From the NCBI RefSeq assembly GCF_015689195.1, contig NZ_CP065044.1, positions 1,240,001 through 1,304,000 on the forward strand: a stretch of DNA of 64,000 nt, written 5' to 3'. Every line of letters starts with the position of its first letter. Within the stretch, counting starts at the first letter, position 1. This DNA comes from Pectobacterium aroidearum. GTDB taxonomy: Bacteria > Pseudomonadota > Gammaproteobacteria > Enterobacterales > Enterobacteriaceae. Below the pieces are notes generated by a model, which was not told where the DNA came from, made no database searches, and saw nothing but the letters and a program-made list of their open reading frames with translations. This document shows, one piece after another, positions 36,312 to 45,981 of the stretch. Position numbers and translations under genes: made by a program.

Positions 36312-37166
36312 ATGATGGAAAATAGCATGAACTGTCACCTTGAACCGCTTTCCCCTTTTGGTGTATTGCTGACGCCTGTTGAAGCAGGACAGGGCATTGC
36401 CACACTGCCAATTGACACTCTGCGTGCGCTCGCCCGAGAGCATCATCTTCTGGTACTGCGTGGGTTTTCTTCCGGGTTTTCCGATCCTGAAACGTTGACC
36501 GAATACGCTGGTCACTGGGGGGAAATCATGATGTGGCCTTTCGGGGCGGTGCTCGACGTGAAAGAGCATGCGGATACCAAGGATCATATCTTTGATAATA
36601 GCTATGTACCGCTGCACTGGGATGGCATGTACAAACCAACCATACCCGAGTTTCAACTGTTCCACTGCGTTTCTGCGCCGGGGCAGGATCAAGGCGGACG
36701 TACCACCTTTGTTGACACCACGCGCTTATTGGCAGAGGCCGACACACAATTAGCCGATAAGTGGCGCACTGTTTCAATCACTTACCGTATTAAAGCCGTT
36801 GTGCATTACGGTGGTGAAGTCACTTCTCCATTGGTCATCCCTCACCCCAACGGCACCGGTGAGATCATGCGTTATAACGAGCCGCCGACAGAAGGAGAGC
36901 GTTTCCTTAACCAGCATGCGCTGGAATACCATAATGTCACGCCGGAAACGCAAAACGCATTTAGTCAGACGTTGCGGCAGCACCTGTACGATCCCCGTTA
37001 TTACTATGCGCATAAATGGTTGCAGGGCGATGTTGTCATAGCCGACAACTTCTCGCTGCTGCATGGTCGCGAAGCTTTTACGGCCCAGTCTGCGCGTCAC
37101 CTGCAACGGGTTCACATTCAGGGTACTCCGATTTGTGTGAATACCTGTATTGATAACGCAGCATAA
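36312..37166 (+). CDS. isnB: Fe(II)/2-oxoglutarate dioxygenase, IsnB/PvcB family
   Basis: 284 residues from ATG 36312, with AAGGA 6-7 nt upstream; the longer frame from 36264 has no ribosome site. TauD/TfdA fold: LHWDGMY gives the H-x-D metal ligands, the distal His and 2-oxoglutarate-binding Arg are probably LLHGREAFT and SARHLQRVHI near the end. In this pathway the enzyme oxidatively decarboxylates the isonitrile amino acid to a vinyl isonitrile. It lies 64 bp after isnA and 11 bp before the glycosyltransferase. Confidence 0.9.
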   Translation: MMENSMNCHLEPLSPFGVLLTPVEAGQGIATLPIDTLRALAREHHLLVLRGFSSGFSDPETLTEYAGHWGEIMMWPFGAVLDVKEHADTKDHIFDNSYVPLHWDGMYKPTIPEFQLFHCVSAPGQDQGGRTTFVDTTRLLAEADTQLADKWRTVSITYRIKAVVHYGGEVTSPLVIPHPNGTGEIMRYNEPPTEGERFLNQHALEYHNVTPETQNAFSQTLRQHLYDPRYYYAHKWLQGDVVIADNFSLLHGREAFTAQSARHLQRVHIQGTPICVNTCIDNAA

Positions 37167-37177
37167 GGGCAAGCATC

Positions 37178-38518
37178 ATGGCACATATTCTTATGGCGGC
37201 GATGGCAACGCCGGGGCATGTTTATCCTTTGCTGACTATCGCTCGCTATTTGGTTGAGCAGGGGAATGATGTCACGTTGTTTAGCGGGGCGTTGTTCCGC
37301 GAGCAGGCGGAGGCGGCTGGCGTCGGGTTTATCCCTTTTAGTGATGACATTGATTTTGACTACCGACACCTTGAACAGCATTTCCCCCAGCGTGCCATGC
37401 TGCCGCCGGGTAATGCACAGATGGCTTTGGCGCTGAAAGATTTTTTTGCAGCACCGATTCCCTTGTTGGATCGCCAGTTGCGTGACGCGTTGGCAAAAAC
37501 TGATGCCGATCTGCTCATGGTTGAAAACTGTTTTTATGGTGTCCTGCCGTTGTTGCTTTCTGGGCAGCGGCCGCCCGTGATCGTCATCGGGGTTACGCCG
37601 CTGTCCTATTCGACGCGAGATTCAGTTTTCTATGGGCCTCGTATTCCTCCGAAATTGCTGCCGCCCGATCTGAGCCATGAACAGCTTGTTGATGAGGAAA
37701 CGCGGGCATTGATGAGTGAAGTTCAGCGCGCGTTTGATCATGCGATGGTGCAGTCGGGAGGGAAGCCCCTCGAACAGCCTTTTATGGATGCACTGATTGG
37801 CGGTTGCGATCGTTTCTTGCAGCTATCCACTACCGAGCTAGAGTATCAGCGTGATGATTTGCCACAAAGCGTGCGATTTATCGGGCCATTATCCCACCAC
37901 GTTGCGGCAGCGTGTGCTCCGCAATGGTGGGCATCGGACGACAGTCGGCCGCTTATTATCGTTTCACAAGGAACACTGGCGAATGTTGATCTCCAGCAGC
38001 TCATTGGGCCAACGCTGCGAGCGCTGGCTGATTTGCCCGTCAGAGTGCTGGCGACCACCGGAGGACGTTCAGTTGAGTCGTTGCAAGCCTCTTTGCCTGA
38101 AAACGCCAGAGTGGTGAGTTTTCTCGCTTATGACGATTGGTTACCAGAGGCGTCGATATTAATAACCAACGGTGGATACGGTTCGATAAATGCTGCATTG
38201 AAAGATGGTGTGCCTTTAATTGTGGCTGGGGTCGGGGAAGATAAACAGGAAGGTGCTGCGCGCGTGGTATTCGCTAAATGTGGGATTAACCTGCAAACCA
38301 GTACGCCAAGTGAACAGCAGATTAAGCAGTCTGTTATTGAGATACTGGAGGACCCGGGCTATTTGCAGCGTGCAAGATGGATTAAGGCAGATTATGCCAG
38401 ACACGATGCGTTGGCTCTGATTCAGGCCGAAGTACATGCACTCTCTTTTTCAAAGGAATGCCAGTCAAAGGAGGACGGTATAGTATCAGCCAGGGATGCT
38501 TCTCTGCTCCGTGTTTAG
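37178..38518 (+). CDS. UGT-type glycosyltransferase of the isonitrile cluster
   Basis: 446 residues of the GT1/MGT family: MAHILMAAMATPGHVYPLLTIARYL at the N-terminus and the nucleotide-sugar site ITNGGYGSINAALKDGVPLIVAGVGEDKQEGAARV. It probably attaches a sugar to the phenol of a vinyl isonitrile, as in rhabduscin of Xenorhabdus and related compounds that inhibit phenoloxidase/tyrosinase. The sugar cannot be predicted from sequence; no sugar-modifying genes are next to it. Confidence 0.88.
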   Translation: MAHILMAAMATPGHVYPLLTIARYLVEQGNDVTLFSGALFREQAEAAGVGFIPFSDDIDFDYRHLEQHFPQRAMLPPGNAQMALALKDFFAAPIPLLDRQLRDALAKTDADLLMVENCFYGVLPLLLSGQRPPVIVIGVTPLSYSTRDSVFYGPRIPPKLLPPDLSHEQLVDEETRALMSEVQRAFDHAMVQSGGKPLEQPFMDALIGGCDRFLQLSTTELEYQRDDLPQSVRFIGPLSHHVAAACAPQWWASDDSRPLIIVSQGTLANVDLQQLIGPTLRALADLPVRVLATTGGRSVESLQASLPENARVVSFLAYDDWLPEASILITNGGYGSINAALKDGVPLIVAGVGEDKQEGAARVVFAKCGINLQTSTPSEQQIKQSVIEILEDPGYLQRARWIKADYARHDALALIQAEVHALSFSKECQSKEDGIVSARDASLLRV

Positions 38519-38544
38519 GTGTAATAACGTCTAAATCAGCCACA

Positions 38545-38574
38545 CGTTATGGGGTGGAACGGTGCCCCATAACG
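38545..38574 (+). terminator. Hairpin after the isonitrile operon
   Basis: A perfect 10-bp stem CGTTATGGGG / CCCCATAACG. There is no clear T-run, so it is a possible terminator or 3' stabilising hairpin. Confidence 0.5.
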
Positions 38575-38639
38575 CTATTGCGGATCATGTTTTTAAAATA
38601 GAATACGCGCACGGATGTTCTCTCGCAGGGGCGCAGTAT

Positions 38640-39061
38640 ATGAAATTATTTTTAGCTGTGATTTTTCAGCATTGATGATTCCTCAGATCGGCTTTTCAGC
38701 AACAAAAACGGATGCGCTGACGTTGCTGAAACATTTGGATGTGACCACTTTCCGCAGTTCTTTTGGGCCGAAACATTTCCCTAAGGGAACGCTGCTGAAG
38801 GATACCGGTGACTATGAGTTTAGCCAGGAAAAAGACCGGGCAAACGCAACGGAAAAAGATGGCAGTTGGACATATTCGCTAACGATTATCTCGGAAAATG
38901 AAAAAGAGATAATTGCCTGTTTCGTAGATGATGCGCAGATTGGGAGCTATTTTTCGACAAGTCCTTTCCTGATAAAGAAAACGAAAAATGCTCAGGCCTA
39001 TTCGGTGATTGAGCTTGATCACGATGTAGAAGGATGCGCACTCAATCCCAAAGATCAATAA
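38640..39061 (+). pseudogene. Small secreted protein with an apparent one-base frameshift in the signal peptide
   Basis: The main frame (from 38615 or later) encodes SALMIPQIGFSATKTDALTLLKHLDVTTF and about 120 further residues of an unknown protein. The ATG at 38640 starts MKLFLAVIF in a different frame and stops after eleven codons. If the T-run at 38662-38666 had one more T, the two frames would join to MKLFLAVIF-SALMIPQIGFSA, a typical signal peptide with cleavage after FSA. So either this strain carries a frameshift or the read has a homopolymer error. The mature protein is not recognised. AGGGG lies upstream of 38640. Confidence 0.6.
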
Positions 39062-39116
39062 TCTTGATTGCCATCGGTAAATGAATAACGTTCGTGATCT
39101 GACCGTTGTTAAAAAT

Positions 39117-39146
39117 AAGGAGCCGCCATAAGCCGCTCCTTTTTTG
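39117..39146. terminator. Terminator between the secreted-protein gene and grxB
   Basis: AAGGAGC (39117-39123) and GCTCCTT (39135-39141) followed by T; A-rich sequence on the other side makes it usable from both directions. Confidence 0.82.
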
Positions 39147-39163
39147 TTTTTATTATCGCTGTT

Positions 39164-39799
39164 TTACAGCGCTTTATCGGTCAACAACACGACCTTGCTG
39201 GCTGTTGATACCCGCTCAAGGTACGCCTGAACGTTAGGACCAAACTGCACGCCTTTTACGATCGTGAGTGATAGCAAGATAGGGAACAGGATAAAATCGG
39301 TGGTGGAAATGGCATTGACGTTTGCCAGTCGCGGCTCCAGTTCGTTGAGTTTTTGTTCCACTTCCGCAATCAGCTCGGGGGTTTTCGCGAGTAGCGCATC
39401 CAGATCGCCGAAGGCCTTTTCTTCACGCAGGATGTAGGCATGACGCGCTTCTGGCGTGGAAAGCTCTTTGAAATCCGCTTTCGTGAAGCGGGGAACAGCA
39501 AGGTTAAACACCGCACTGGAAACGGACTTACACCAGGTTTCTATCTCTGCATCAACCGCTTTGTCGGCGATTAACGGCGCTTGCTTGCTATCGACATAGT
39601 GGACGATATCCATACTTTCCGGCATGAAGCTGCCATCTTCTTTCTGCAGGATCGGCACCACTTTGCGACCCACCATGCGCGTTGGCGTGTCGACATCGCC
39701 TTCCATAATGACCGATTGCTCAACAGGCAGATCTTTCAGACCAAAAATCATTCTGGCTCTGACACAGAATGGGCAGTGTTCGTAAATGAAAAGTTTCAT
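39164..39799 (-). CDS. grxB: Glutaredoxin 2
   Basis: 211 residues from the ATG at 39799, where MKLFIYEHCPFC begins; an in-frame upstream ATG at 39853 only adds a non-conserved leader. GST-like fold with a thioredoxin-type N-terminal domain, active site C9-P-F-C12 and cis-Pro region VPILQKEDG, and a helical C-terminal domain. It reduces protein and glutathione mixed disulfides in the cytoplasm. The usual enterobacterial motif is CPYC; here it is CPFC. It is divergent from the LysR gene. Confidence 0.93.
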   Translation of the reverse strand: MKLFIYEHCPFCVRARMIFGLKDLPVEQSVIMEGDVDTPTRMVGRKVVPILQKEDGSFMPESMDIVHYVDSKQAPLIADKAVDAEIETWCKSVSSAVFNLAVPRFTKADFKELSTPEARHAYILREEKAFGDLDALLAKTPELIAEVEQKLNELEPRLANVNAISTTDFILFPILLSLTIVKGVQFGPNVQAYLERVSTASKVVLLTDKAL

Positions 39800-40014
39800 A
39801 CATCGCCTCGTAAGATTTTGAAAAAGGCCGCAAAAGTTTGCCAGCCCTAGCATGACAAGTCATGCCATCAGAGTAATACCGGATGCGGTCGGCGGTAAAG
39901 TGAATGTGGCTCGCTGTTGTGGATGGTGGGGAAATAAAGGGGGTGTGTGAATCCGCCTTATTCTCGCCGGGTTCCTGTATGATGCAGTGAAATTCCTTTT
40001 TCGGAAGAGAAACC

Positions 40015-40896
40015 ATGGATCGCCTCAGCGCGCTGGAAACATTTATCTGCGTTTTTGAAACGGGGTCGTTTTCCGCTGCGTCCCGCAGGCTTGGTATCGG
40101 GCAGCCTGCGGTTTCCAAGGCGATTATGCAGCTTGAAAATCAGCTGGCAACGCCGCTGCTGCTTCGTTCTACCCGAGGGCTGACGCCGACAGAAGCAGGG
40201 CAGCATTTTTATGAGCAAATTTCCCCTGCGTTAAAAATGCTGGGTGAGGCTCAGGAGCAGGTGGTGAGCGGGAGCGCGGCGTTGTCTGGTCGGCTGCGTA
40301 TCTGTGCGCCGGTAACCTTTGCCAGACTACACATCATGCCTCGTATCCATGAGTTCATGGCAGAACATCCCCAGCTAAACGTTGATGTCATTCTGGACGA
40401 TCGCCCAATCGATCTGATTGCTGAAGGGATTGATGTTGCATTGCGTTTGGGTGAAATGAAAGATTCCAGCCTGATCGCCCAACGGTTGGCGTCGTGTTCC
40501 ATGCGCCTGTTGGCGACCCCCGACTATTTTGCGCGTCATGGCGTGCCTGCTTCTCCTGATGTACTGGCTGCACATCCTGCCGTCATCTATTTGCAGGGGG
40601 AGAGAACCAATCGCTGGATCTTTTCTCGGGATGGCGCACAGACCACGGTATTCCCCAAGGGACGTATCCGTGTTTCTGCGGCGGAAGGCGTGCGTGCGGC
40701 CGTGCTGTCCGGCGCAGGGCTGGCTGTAGCGTCTGAATGGATGTTCGCGCCAGAACTGGAAAGTGGGCAGGTTGTCACCGCGCTGGATTCATGGGCGCTG
40801 GGGAAGATGGATCTGTGGGCTGTCTACCCCGGAGGCCGCATGACATCCGTCCGCGCCAGAATTTTTACCGATTTCGTTCAGCGTCTTTTCTCCTGA
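40015..40896 (+). CDS. LysR-family transcriptional regulator
   Basis: 293 residues. N-terminal winged HTH: MDRLSALETFICVFETGSFSAASRRLGIGQPAVSKAIMQLE. The effector-binding domain begins near residue 90 (LSGRLRICAPVTFARLHIMP), with the DDRPIDLIAEGIDVALRLG pattern of the CrgA/AaeR-like subgroup. It lies upstream of an MFS exporter on the same strand and may control it; the ligand is unknown. Confidence 0.93.
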   Translation: MDRLSALETFICVFETGSFSAASRRLGIGQPAVSKAIMQLENQLATPLLLRSTRGLTPTEAGQHFYEQISPALKMLGEAQEQVVSGSAALSGRLRICAPVTFARLHIMPRIHEFMAEHPQLNVDVILDDRPIDLIAEGIDVALRLGEMKDSSLIAQRLASCSMRLLATPDYFARHGVPASPDVLAAHPAVIYLQGERTNRWIFSRDGAQTTVFPKGRIRVSAAEGVRAAVLSGAGLAVASEWMFAPELESGQVVTALDSWALGKMDLWAVYPGGRMTSVRARIFTDFVQRLFS

Positions 40897-41017
40897 TTTA
40901 TTCCTGTTAGGAATAGATGATATCCATTTTACTCCTCTACTGGGAATGATCCCGGCACCTTATGCTGTGTTCATCACTTGCCGACTTCCGGCGGGAAATA
41001 CACAGACAGGTATGATG

Positions 41018-42208
41018 ATGAGTACATTATCCAGCGAAGCCGATGTCAGAACGCAGCAGGTTCCCGGTAAATTATTGATTTTCTCAATGGCTGCAGCCAG
41101 CGGTATTTCTGTTGCCAATATCTATTACAACCAACCGATGCTGGGCGTGATCGGTGAAAGTTTTACGTCGAGCGGGGCTGTTTCGTTGATTCCAACGGTG
41201 ACGCAGTTGGGCTACGCGCTGGGACTGCTATTGCTGGTTCCGCTCGGTGATAAGTTCGATCGTCGTCGGTTGATTGTGTGGCAATTTTTGATGCTGGCGC
41301 TGGCTTCTGCGTTTGCAGCTTTGTCGACATCGGCTGTTGCTTTATTAAGTGCTTCGTTGCTCATCGGTTTTGGCGCGACCGCCGCCCAGCAGATTGTTCC
41401 GGCCGCGGCGGCGCTTGCCAATGCGAAGCAGCGCGGCGCGATTGTCGGGACGGTGATGAGCGGGTTGTTAAGTGGGATTCTGCTGAGTCGTACGATTGCG
41501 GGCCTTGTGGCGGAAAGTGCGGGCTGGCGTGTGATGTTCTGGTTGAGTGTGCCGTTGGCGCTGGCAGGCGCGTGGGCAATGGGAAGAATGTTACCGACGT
41601 CACCCTCGCATCACACCGTTCGTTACCGTGAGCTGATGCATTCACTGGTGACGCTGTGGCGCGGTGAACGCGCATTACGCAAAGCCACGTTGATTCAGGC
41701 GCTGTTGTTTGCATCGTTCAGCGCCTTCTGGAGCGTGCTTGCGTTGTATCTGGAAAGCGGACGTTTCCACATGGGCGCTGCTGCCGCGGGTTTGTTTGGC
41801 GTGATTGGTGTGGCGGGGATCTTTGCTGCTCCGCTGGCGGGAAGAATTGCCGACAGAACCGGTAGTCGTCCGGTTGTGATTGCCGGAGCACTGCTGACGC
41901 TGCTCTCGTGGGGAATATTCATCGGTTTCGATTCCGTTATTGGCCTGATTATCGGCGTTATCCTGCTCGATCTCGGCGTGCAAAGCGCATTAGTGGCCAA
42001 CCAGCATGTGATTTACGGGCTCGGTGAAGCGGCAAGAGGTCGAATCAATACCGTATTCATGGGCGGTATGTTTTTAGGCGGTGCGGCGGGATCTTCGGTT
42101 GCGATGGCCGCCTGGCATCACGGGGGATGGCTGGTGGTCGGAGGGATTGCCAGCGCGTTGGCCATCATGGCATTTCTGGCTGCGATGATGAAAACGAAAA
42201 AAGTATGA
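41018..42208 (+). CDS. MFS transporter, drug or metabolite exporter type
   Basis: About 396 residues from the ATG at 41018, the third of three consecutive ATGs; AGG 7 nt upstream fits this one best. Twelve hydrophobic segments, with the MFS motif GDKFDRRRLI between segments 2 and 3 and a related GRIADRTGSRPVV in the second half. YYNQPMLGVIG early on is typical of YgaY/YtbD-like exporters. Substrate unknown. Follows the LysR regulator. Confidence 0.88.
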   Translation: MSTLSSEADVRTQQVPGKLLIFSMAAASGISVANIYYNQPMLGVIGESFTSSGAVSLIPTVTQLGYALGLLLLVPLGDKFDRRRLIVWQFLMLALASAFAALSTSAVALLSASLLIGFGATAAQQIVPAAAALANAKQRGAIVGTVMSGLLSGILLSRTIAGLVAESAGWRVMFWLSVPLALAGAWAMGRMLPTSPSHHTVRYRELMHSLVTLWRGERALRKATLIQALLFASFSAFWSVLALYLESGRFHMGAAAAGLFGVIGVAGIFAAPLAGRIADRTGSRPVVIAGALLTLLSWGIFIGFDSVIGLIIGVILLDLGVQSALVANQHVIYGLGEAARGRINTVFMGGMFLGGAAGSSVAMAAWHHGGWLVVGGIASALAIMAFLAAMMKTKKV

Positions 42209-42412
42209 TGGCGACTTGGGAAGCCGGCTGAAATGGCCAGATAAGACGGCAGGGAGGCATTGCCAATGTTGTTTTACAACCGGCAGATTAACCTTACCTG
42301 CTGATGACAATACTATACATTTGGCTTGCTATAGTCCTTTCATCCCTTGTCAGTACCTCACATCTCTGTGAGTGTTGTGTTAGTTAACCATCCCTGTCAT
42401 TAGAATGACCTT

Positions 42413-42437
42413 ACCCGCCTCGTGCGGGTTTTTTTTT
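42413..42437 (+). terminator. Intrinsic terminator
   Basis: ACCCGC-CTCGT-GCGGGT followed by eight or nine T. Lies between the MFS gene and the convergent diguanylate cyclase gene. Confidence 0.9.
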
Positions 42438-42467
42438 GCCAGTTTTCCCGCCTCATGATGGGCGTGT

Positions 42468-44066
42468 CTATTCTGTGTGGCTGTTGATTGAACTGTCGGG
42501 AACGACTTTGGTGACGACCCGGTTTCTGCCTTCATGTTTGGCCTGATAGAGGGCGTCATCTGCGATTTTCAACACGTTATCGATCTGCTCTGCTCCCGGA
42601 ATAAAGCAGGTGACGCCTAATGAGATCGTGATATTTTCTGGAATCGGTAGCGGCATCTTCTCCACTTTTTTACGCAACCGTTCTGCAATATCAACGGCTT
42701 GCTTCATATCGGTATCGGGCAGGAGTGCGAGGAATTCCTCTCCGCCAGTACGGCAAATCAGATCGGATTCACGTGAACCCTGTTTTATGTTTTTAGCCAG
42801 CAACCTGATGACGTCATCGCCGATGTTGTGTCCGTAGGTATCATTCACGCGTTTGAAGTGGTCGATATCAATCACGATGGCGGCAACCTGATTGCTCTTT
42901 GGCAGAATGAGTTCAATGCTTTCATAGATGCCACGACGATTGAGTAGCCCTGTGAGTGGATCGGTGTGGGCCTGCAAACTCAGTTTGCCAATGCGTTTGT
43001 GCAGCAGCAGGGTACCGAAAAGAATGACGCGTTTGAGTTGTTCAACCTCAAAATACCAGGAAGGGACTTTCTTGATTTTTTCAATCACGCCGGGCTCCTC
43101 CATTTTACTGGCAGAAACGGCCAACAGGCGCAGAGGGTTGGCGATAGAGAAGGCGAGCAGGGTGAGTGCAATGAGCGTTAATGCCATCACTGGCGCGCCT
43201 TCATATAAAACGGAACGCATTACGCTGCTAAGCAAATCGATAACGGTTTGAGAAGGGTGCAAAGTAATGATGATCCAGCCGGATGAATTGACCGTATCAA
43301 AACCCGCAAGAGAGGGAGTGCCTTGCATATCGGGCATTGCGGCGGTGCCACTCTTCTTGTCTCGAAAGGCGTCTTTGATTTTCTGGTTGCTAACGGGCTT
43401 GCCGACCCACTGTTTATCCTGATGGTAGAGAACAATCCCACTTTTATCGATCACGTAAACACTGGAGTAATCGTTATAGAAATGGGTGTTCATGAATTCA
43501 TTCAAGACGCTTTTATTTTTTAAATAAATCGTTCCGCCGATGTAACCGAGGTAATTTCCCTGTTTGTCTTTGATGGGGGAGGACACCAGCACGATCAGAT
43601 TGCCCGTCACTGAAATATAAGGCTGGCTGATTAACGGCTTTTGTTCCACTAGTGCCAGTTTACTGGCCTCTGAGGTTAGTGTGCTTCCTTTCAGATTCAG
43701 CGATGTTGGGTAAACCGCGTGTATCTGATTCTGGGTATCCGCAACGAAAATAGAATTAAAACTTTGGCTCATGTGGTATGTCTGTTCACTTTTCTCCAGC
43801 AGTACTGCGTCGTCACTAAAACTATCCGCTATTGAGGTTGCGCTGTAAGCCAGCTCCTGCTGTGCTGAAGAGAGAAAACTTTCCGTGGTCGCCGCGAGTT
43901 TGGAAGAATAGTTAAGGTTTGAACTTAGTATCTGATCGGTGATGAGCTTCTTTTGTACATTATAAACAGCGATATAGGCATTGGTCAGCGTAATGAGCAT
44001 GCTGATAATGGCGAGGGAGAGAATGAGTGAACGCAAGTTGACTAGGAGTCGTCTTTTTATTTTCAT
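42468..44066 (-). CDS. Membrane diguanylate cyclase with a dCACHE-type sensor
   Basis: 532 residues. An N-terminal membrane segment (about 12-33), a periplasmic double-Cache-like sensor region (about 35-285, with LISQPYISVTGNLIVLVSSPI and YSSVYVIDKSGIVLYHQDKQWVG), a second membrane segment (about 290-315), and a GGDEF domain (about 365-525). The active site is GGEEF and an inhibitory RxxD site (RESD) precedes it by five residues, so the enzyme should make cyclic di-GMP and be product-inhibited. The ligand sensed is not evident. Confidence 0.93.
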   Translation of the reverse strand: MKIKRRLLVNLRSLILSLAIISMLITLTNAYIAVYNVQKKLITDQILSSNLNYSSKLAATTESFLSSAQQELAYSATSIADSFSDDAVLLEKSEQTYHMSQSFNSIFVADTQNQIHAVYPTSLNLKGSTLTSEASKLALVEQKPLISQPYISVTGNLIVLVSSPIKDKQGNYLGYIGGTIYLKNKSVLNEFMNTHFYNDYSSVYVIDKSGIVLYHQDKQWVGKPVSNQKIKDAFRDKKSGTAAMPDMQGTPSLAGFDTVNSSGWIIITLHPSQTVIDLLSSVMRSVLYEGAPVMALTLIALTLLAFSIANPLRLLAVSASKMEEPGVIEKIKKVPSWYFEVEQLKRVILFGTLLLHKRIGKLSLQAHTDPLTGLLNRRGIYESIELILPKSNQVAAIVIDIDHFKRVNDTYGHNIGDDVIRLLAKNIKQGSRESDLICRTGGEEFLALLPDTDMKQAVDIAERLRKKVEKMPLPIPENITISLGVTCFIPGAEQIDNVLKIADDALYQAKHEGRNRVVTKVVPDSSINSHTE

Positions 44067-44245
44067 GGTGGCCGCACCTATTTTCCGCTAGGTAAGCAAA
44101 ATCACGCTTTCTTTTTGTTATGTCATCATCAATGTAAAACTGGCGGGGCATTCGCTTGCGACCAATAAATAAACCCGCCATTCAAAGTTATAGACGCTAA
44201 TTAGGCTATCTGGCAACGTATTGATATCTTTCCATCATCTTCGAC

Positions 44246-44920
44246 TTAATGGAGAGAATGCACAATCTCCAGCGTGCCATTAATGATGAATTGCACGCCC
44301 ATGCAAACCAGCAGAAATCCCATCAGTCGTGAAATCGCTTCAATGCCGCTTTTACCGATCAAACGCATAATCAGGCCTGAGCTTTTCAGACTTAGCCAGA
44401 CGATCAGGCTGATCAACATAAAAGTCAGTACGGGGGCAACGGTAATCACCCATGGCGTGATATCTACACCGCTCTTGATCTGTGATGCGGTACTGATGAT
44501 GAGGGCAATGGTTCCAGGCCCCGCAGTGCTGGGCATCGCCAGTGGAACGAAGGCGATATTGACTTCATTGGCGGAGAAACTGCCGTTGATTTCCTCTTTT
44601 TTACTTTTGACTTCAGGGGCGTGTTCTGGGTTTTGCTGGGGGAAAAGCATGCGAAAACCGATAAATACGACGATAAGTCCGCCGGCAATGCGCAATCCGG
44701 GAATGGAAATGCCGAAAGTATTCATCACAATCTGACCCGCATAGTACGCGACAGTCATAATGATGAAGACATAGAGCGAGGCCTGAAATATCTGACGATT
44801 CCGTTCCCCCTGACTCATATTGCCGGACATCGCCAAGAATACCGCTACCGTTGTCAGTGGGTTCGCAAGTGGCAGGATTAACACCAGACCAAGACCAATG
44901 GTTTGAATCAATTCCAGCAT
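44246..44920 (-). CDS. marC: MarC-family inner-membrane protein
   Basis: 224 residues with six hydrophobic segments, close to E. coli MarC throughout: [66 protein letters not shown] and [31 protein letters not shown]. Despite its name MarC is not needed for multiple antibiotic resistance, and its substrate is unknown. Confidence 0.93.
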   Translation of the reverse strand: MLELIQTIGLGLVLILPLANPLTTVAVFLAMSGNMSQGERNRQIFQASLYVFIIMTVAYYAGQIVMNTFGISIPGLRIAGGLIVVFIGFRMLFPQQNPEHAPEVKSKKEEINGSFSANEVNIAFVPLAMPSTAGPGTIALIISTASQIKSGVDITPWVITVAPVLTFMLISLIVWLSLKSSGLIMRLIGKSGIEAISRLMGFLLVCMGVQFIINGTLEIVHSLH

Positions 44921-45003
44921 TCTACGTTCCTCTTTATTGGGGCGCTGTCGTCAGTTCAGGAAAACGGTCAATGATGACCTGTCGCTATGGCGTCTGGTAC
45001 GGC

Positions 45004-45492
45004 TTACGCCAGCTCATCCTCCGCTAATTTTTTGAAACGATAGAGCGTTTTCGTCAGCATATCGCGGGAAAACATATCAAACATTTGGCCGATTTTTTTC
45101 CCAATCAAGCCTCCCGGTGGATTGTAGCGAATCGTCAGCGTCACGACTGTACCCACTTCTGATGTGGCAGGTTGAAAAGAAAGCCTACCTTCATTGGGAA
45201 CCCGCGCTCCTTCCAGCGAACGCCAGTGGATATATTCCCCCGGTTTTTCATCAATAATACGCGCCTGCCATTCAATGAGCGCGCCAATCGGCGTGTTAAT
45301 GCGCCAGTTGGAGTCGGTATAGTTCAGTATCTCAATACTGGCGAAATGCCCCATCAGGATCGGCAACGTTTCCGGTTTACGCCAAAGATCAAACAAGCGT
45401 TCTGCCGGGCGATTGATCGTAATGCTGCTGCTGATTTCATTGGCATAGCTGCCGTTTTTCGCTGCGGTTTTTCTTAAGAAAGAGGGAAACAC
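45004..45492 (-). CDS. SRPBCC (START-like) family protein
   Basis: 162 residues of the polyketide cyclase/dehydrase type: SSSITINRPAERLFDLWRKPETLPILMGHFASIEIL, WQARIIDEKPGEYIHWRSLEG, and GTVVTLTIRYNPPGG. The fold binds hydrophobic ligands. Members like this often occur as stress-related cytoplasmic proteins, but no ligand or pathway can be named. Not obviously in an operon. Confidence 0.82.
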   Translation of the reverse strand: MFPSFLRKTAAKNGSYANEISSSITINRPAERLFDLWRKPETLPILMGHFASIEILNYTDSNWRINTPIGALIEWQARIIDEKPGEYIHWRSLEGARVPNEGRLSFQPATSEVGTVVTLTIRYNPPGGLIGKKIGQMFDMFSRDMLTKTLYRFKKLAEDELA

Positions 45493-45981
45493 CCGTCATT
45501 CTCCCTAATCGATGGTTACCCCTTTATGGGCATATGCACACCATTCTGACTGATATCTGCCAGCGAAGCAAAGCGGGAGGCGGCGGGTGATATTGAAGAG
45601 TGTTGGTGCAGGCTATCACAGCAATAGTCAGGATTTTTGCGCGTCTAATGTTGGGTTAATGTTCGTTCGGTACTGTAAGCATCAGACAGTAACCGAATGA
45701 AGTGCCGCAAAACACCAGGGTTTTTCCATAATGATAATCGCTGTACCCCGCCCACTATTTTTAGTGGGCTTTTTTTATTTTTATTTCTCTGTTTAGGCAT
45801 TTTATTTTTATATTAATTGATATTTGTCAATTTATTGTTAATGAATTTATACCTATTAAGATGTAATAGATGTTTGTCCGTAGGCTCTGTCCTGTAAATA
45901 ACACATGGCCTGTGAGTTTATTTACTTTATAAACATGTCGTGCTACGTTTATTGCCAGCTTTTATGCTGGTGAGAATAAAT
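45493..45981. other. Intergenic region with an isolated terminator
   Basis: Nearly 490 bp without a protein gene. A terminator (45750-45776) sits in the middle, not directly after any gene on the + strand. A short transcribed RNA ending there, starting in the stretch around 45600-45720, is possible. The rest is AT-rich. Confidence 0.4.
45750..45777 (+). terminator. Orphan intrinsic terminator
   Basis: GCCCACTA / TAGTGGGC with a short T loop and a T-run. The nearest upstream + strand gene is several kilobases away (the MFS gene), so it may end a small RNA. Confidence 0.85.
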
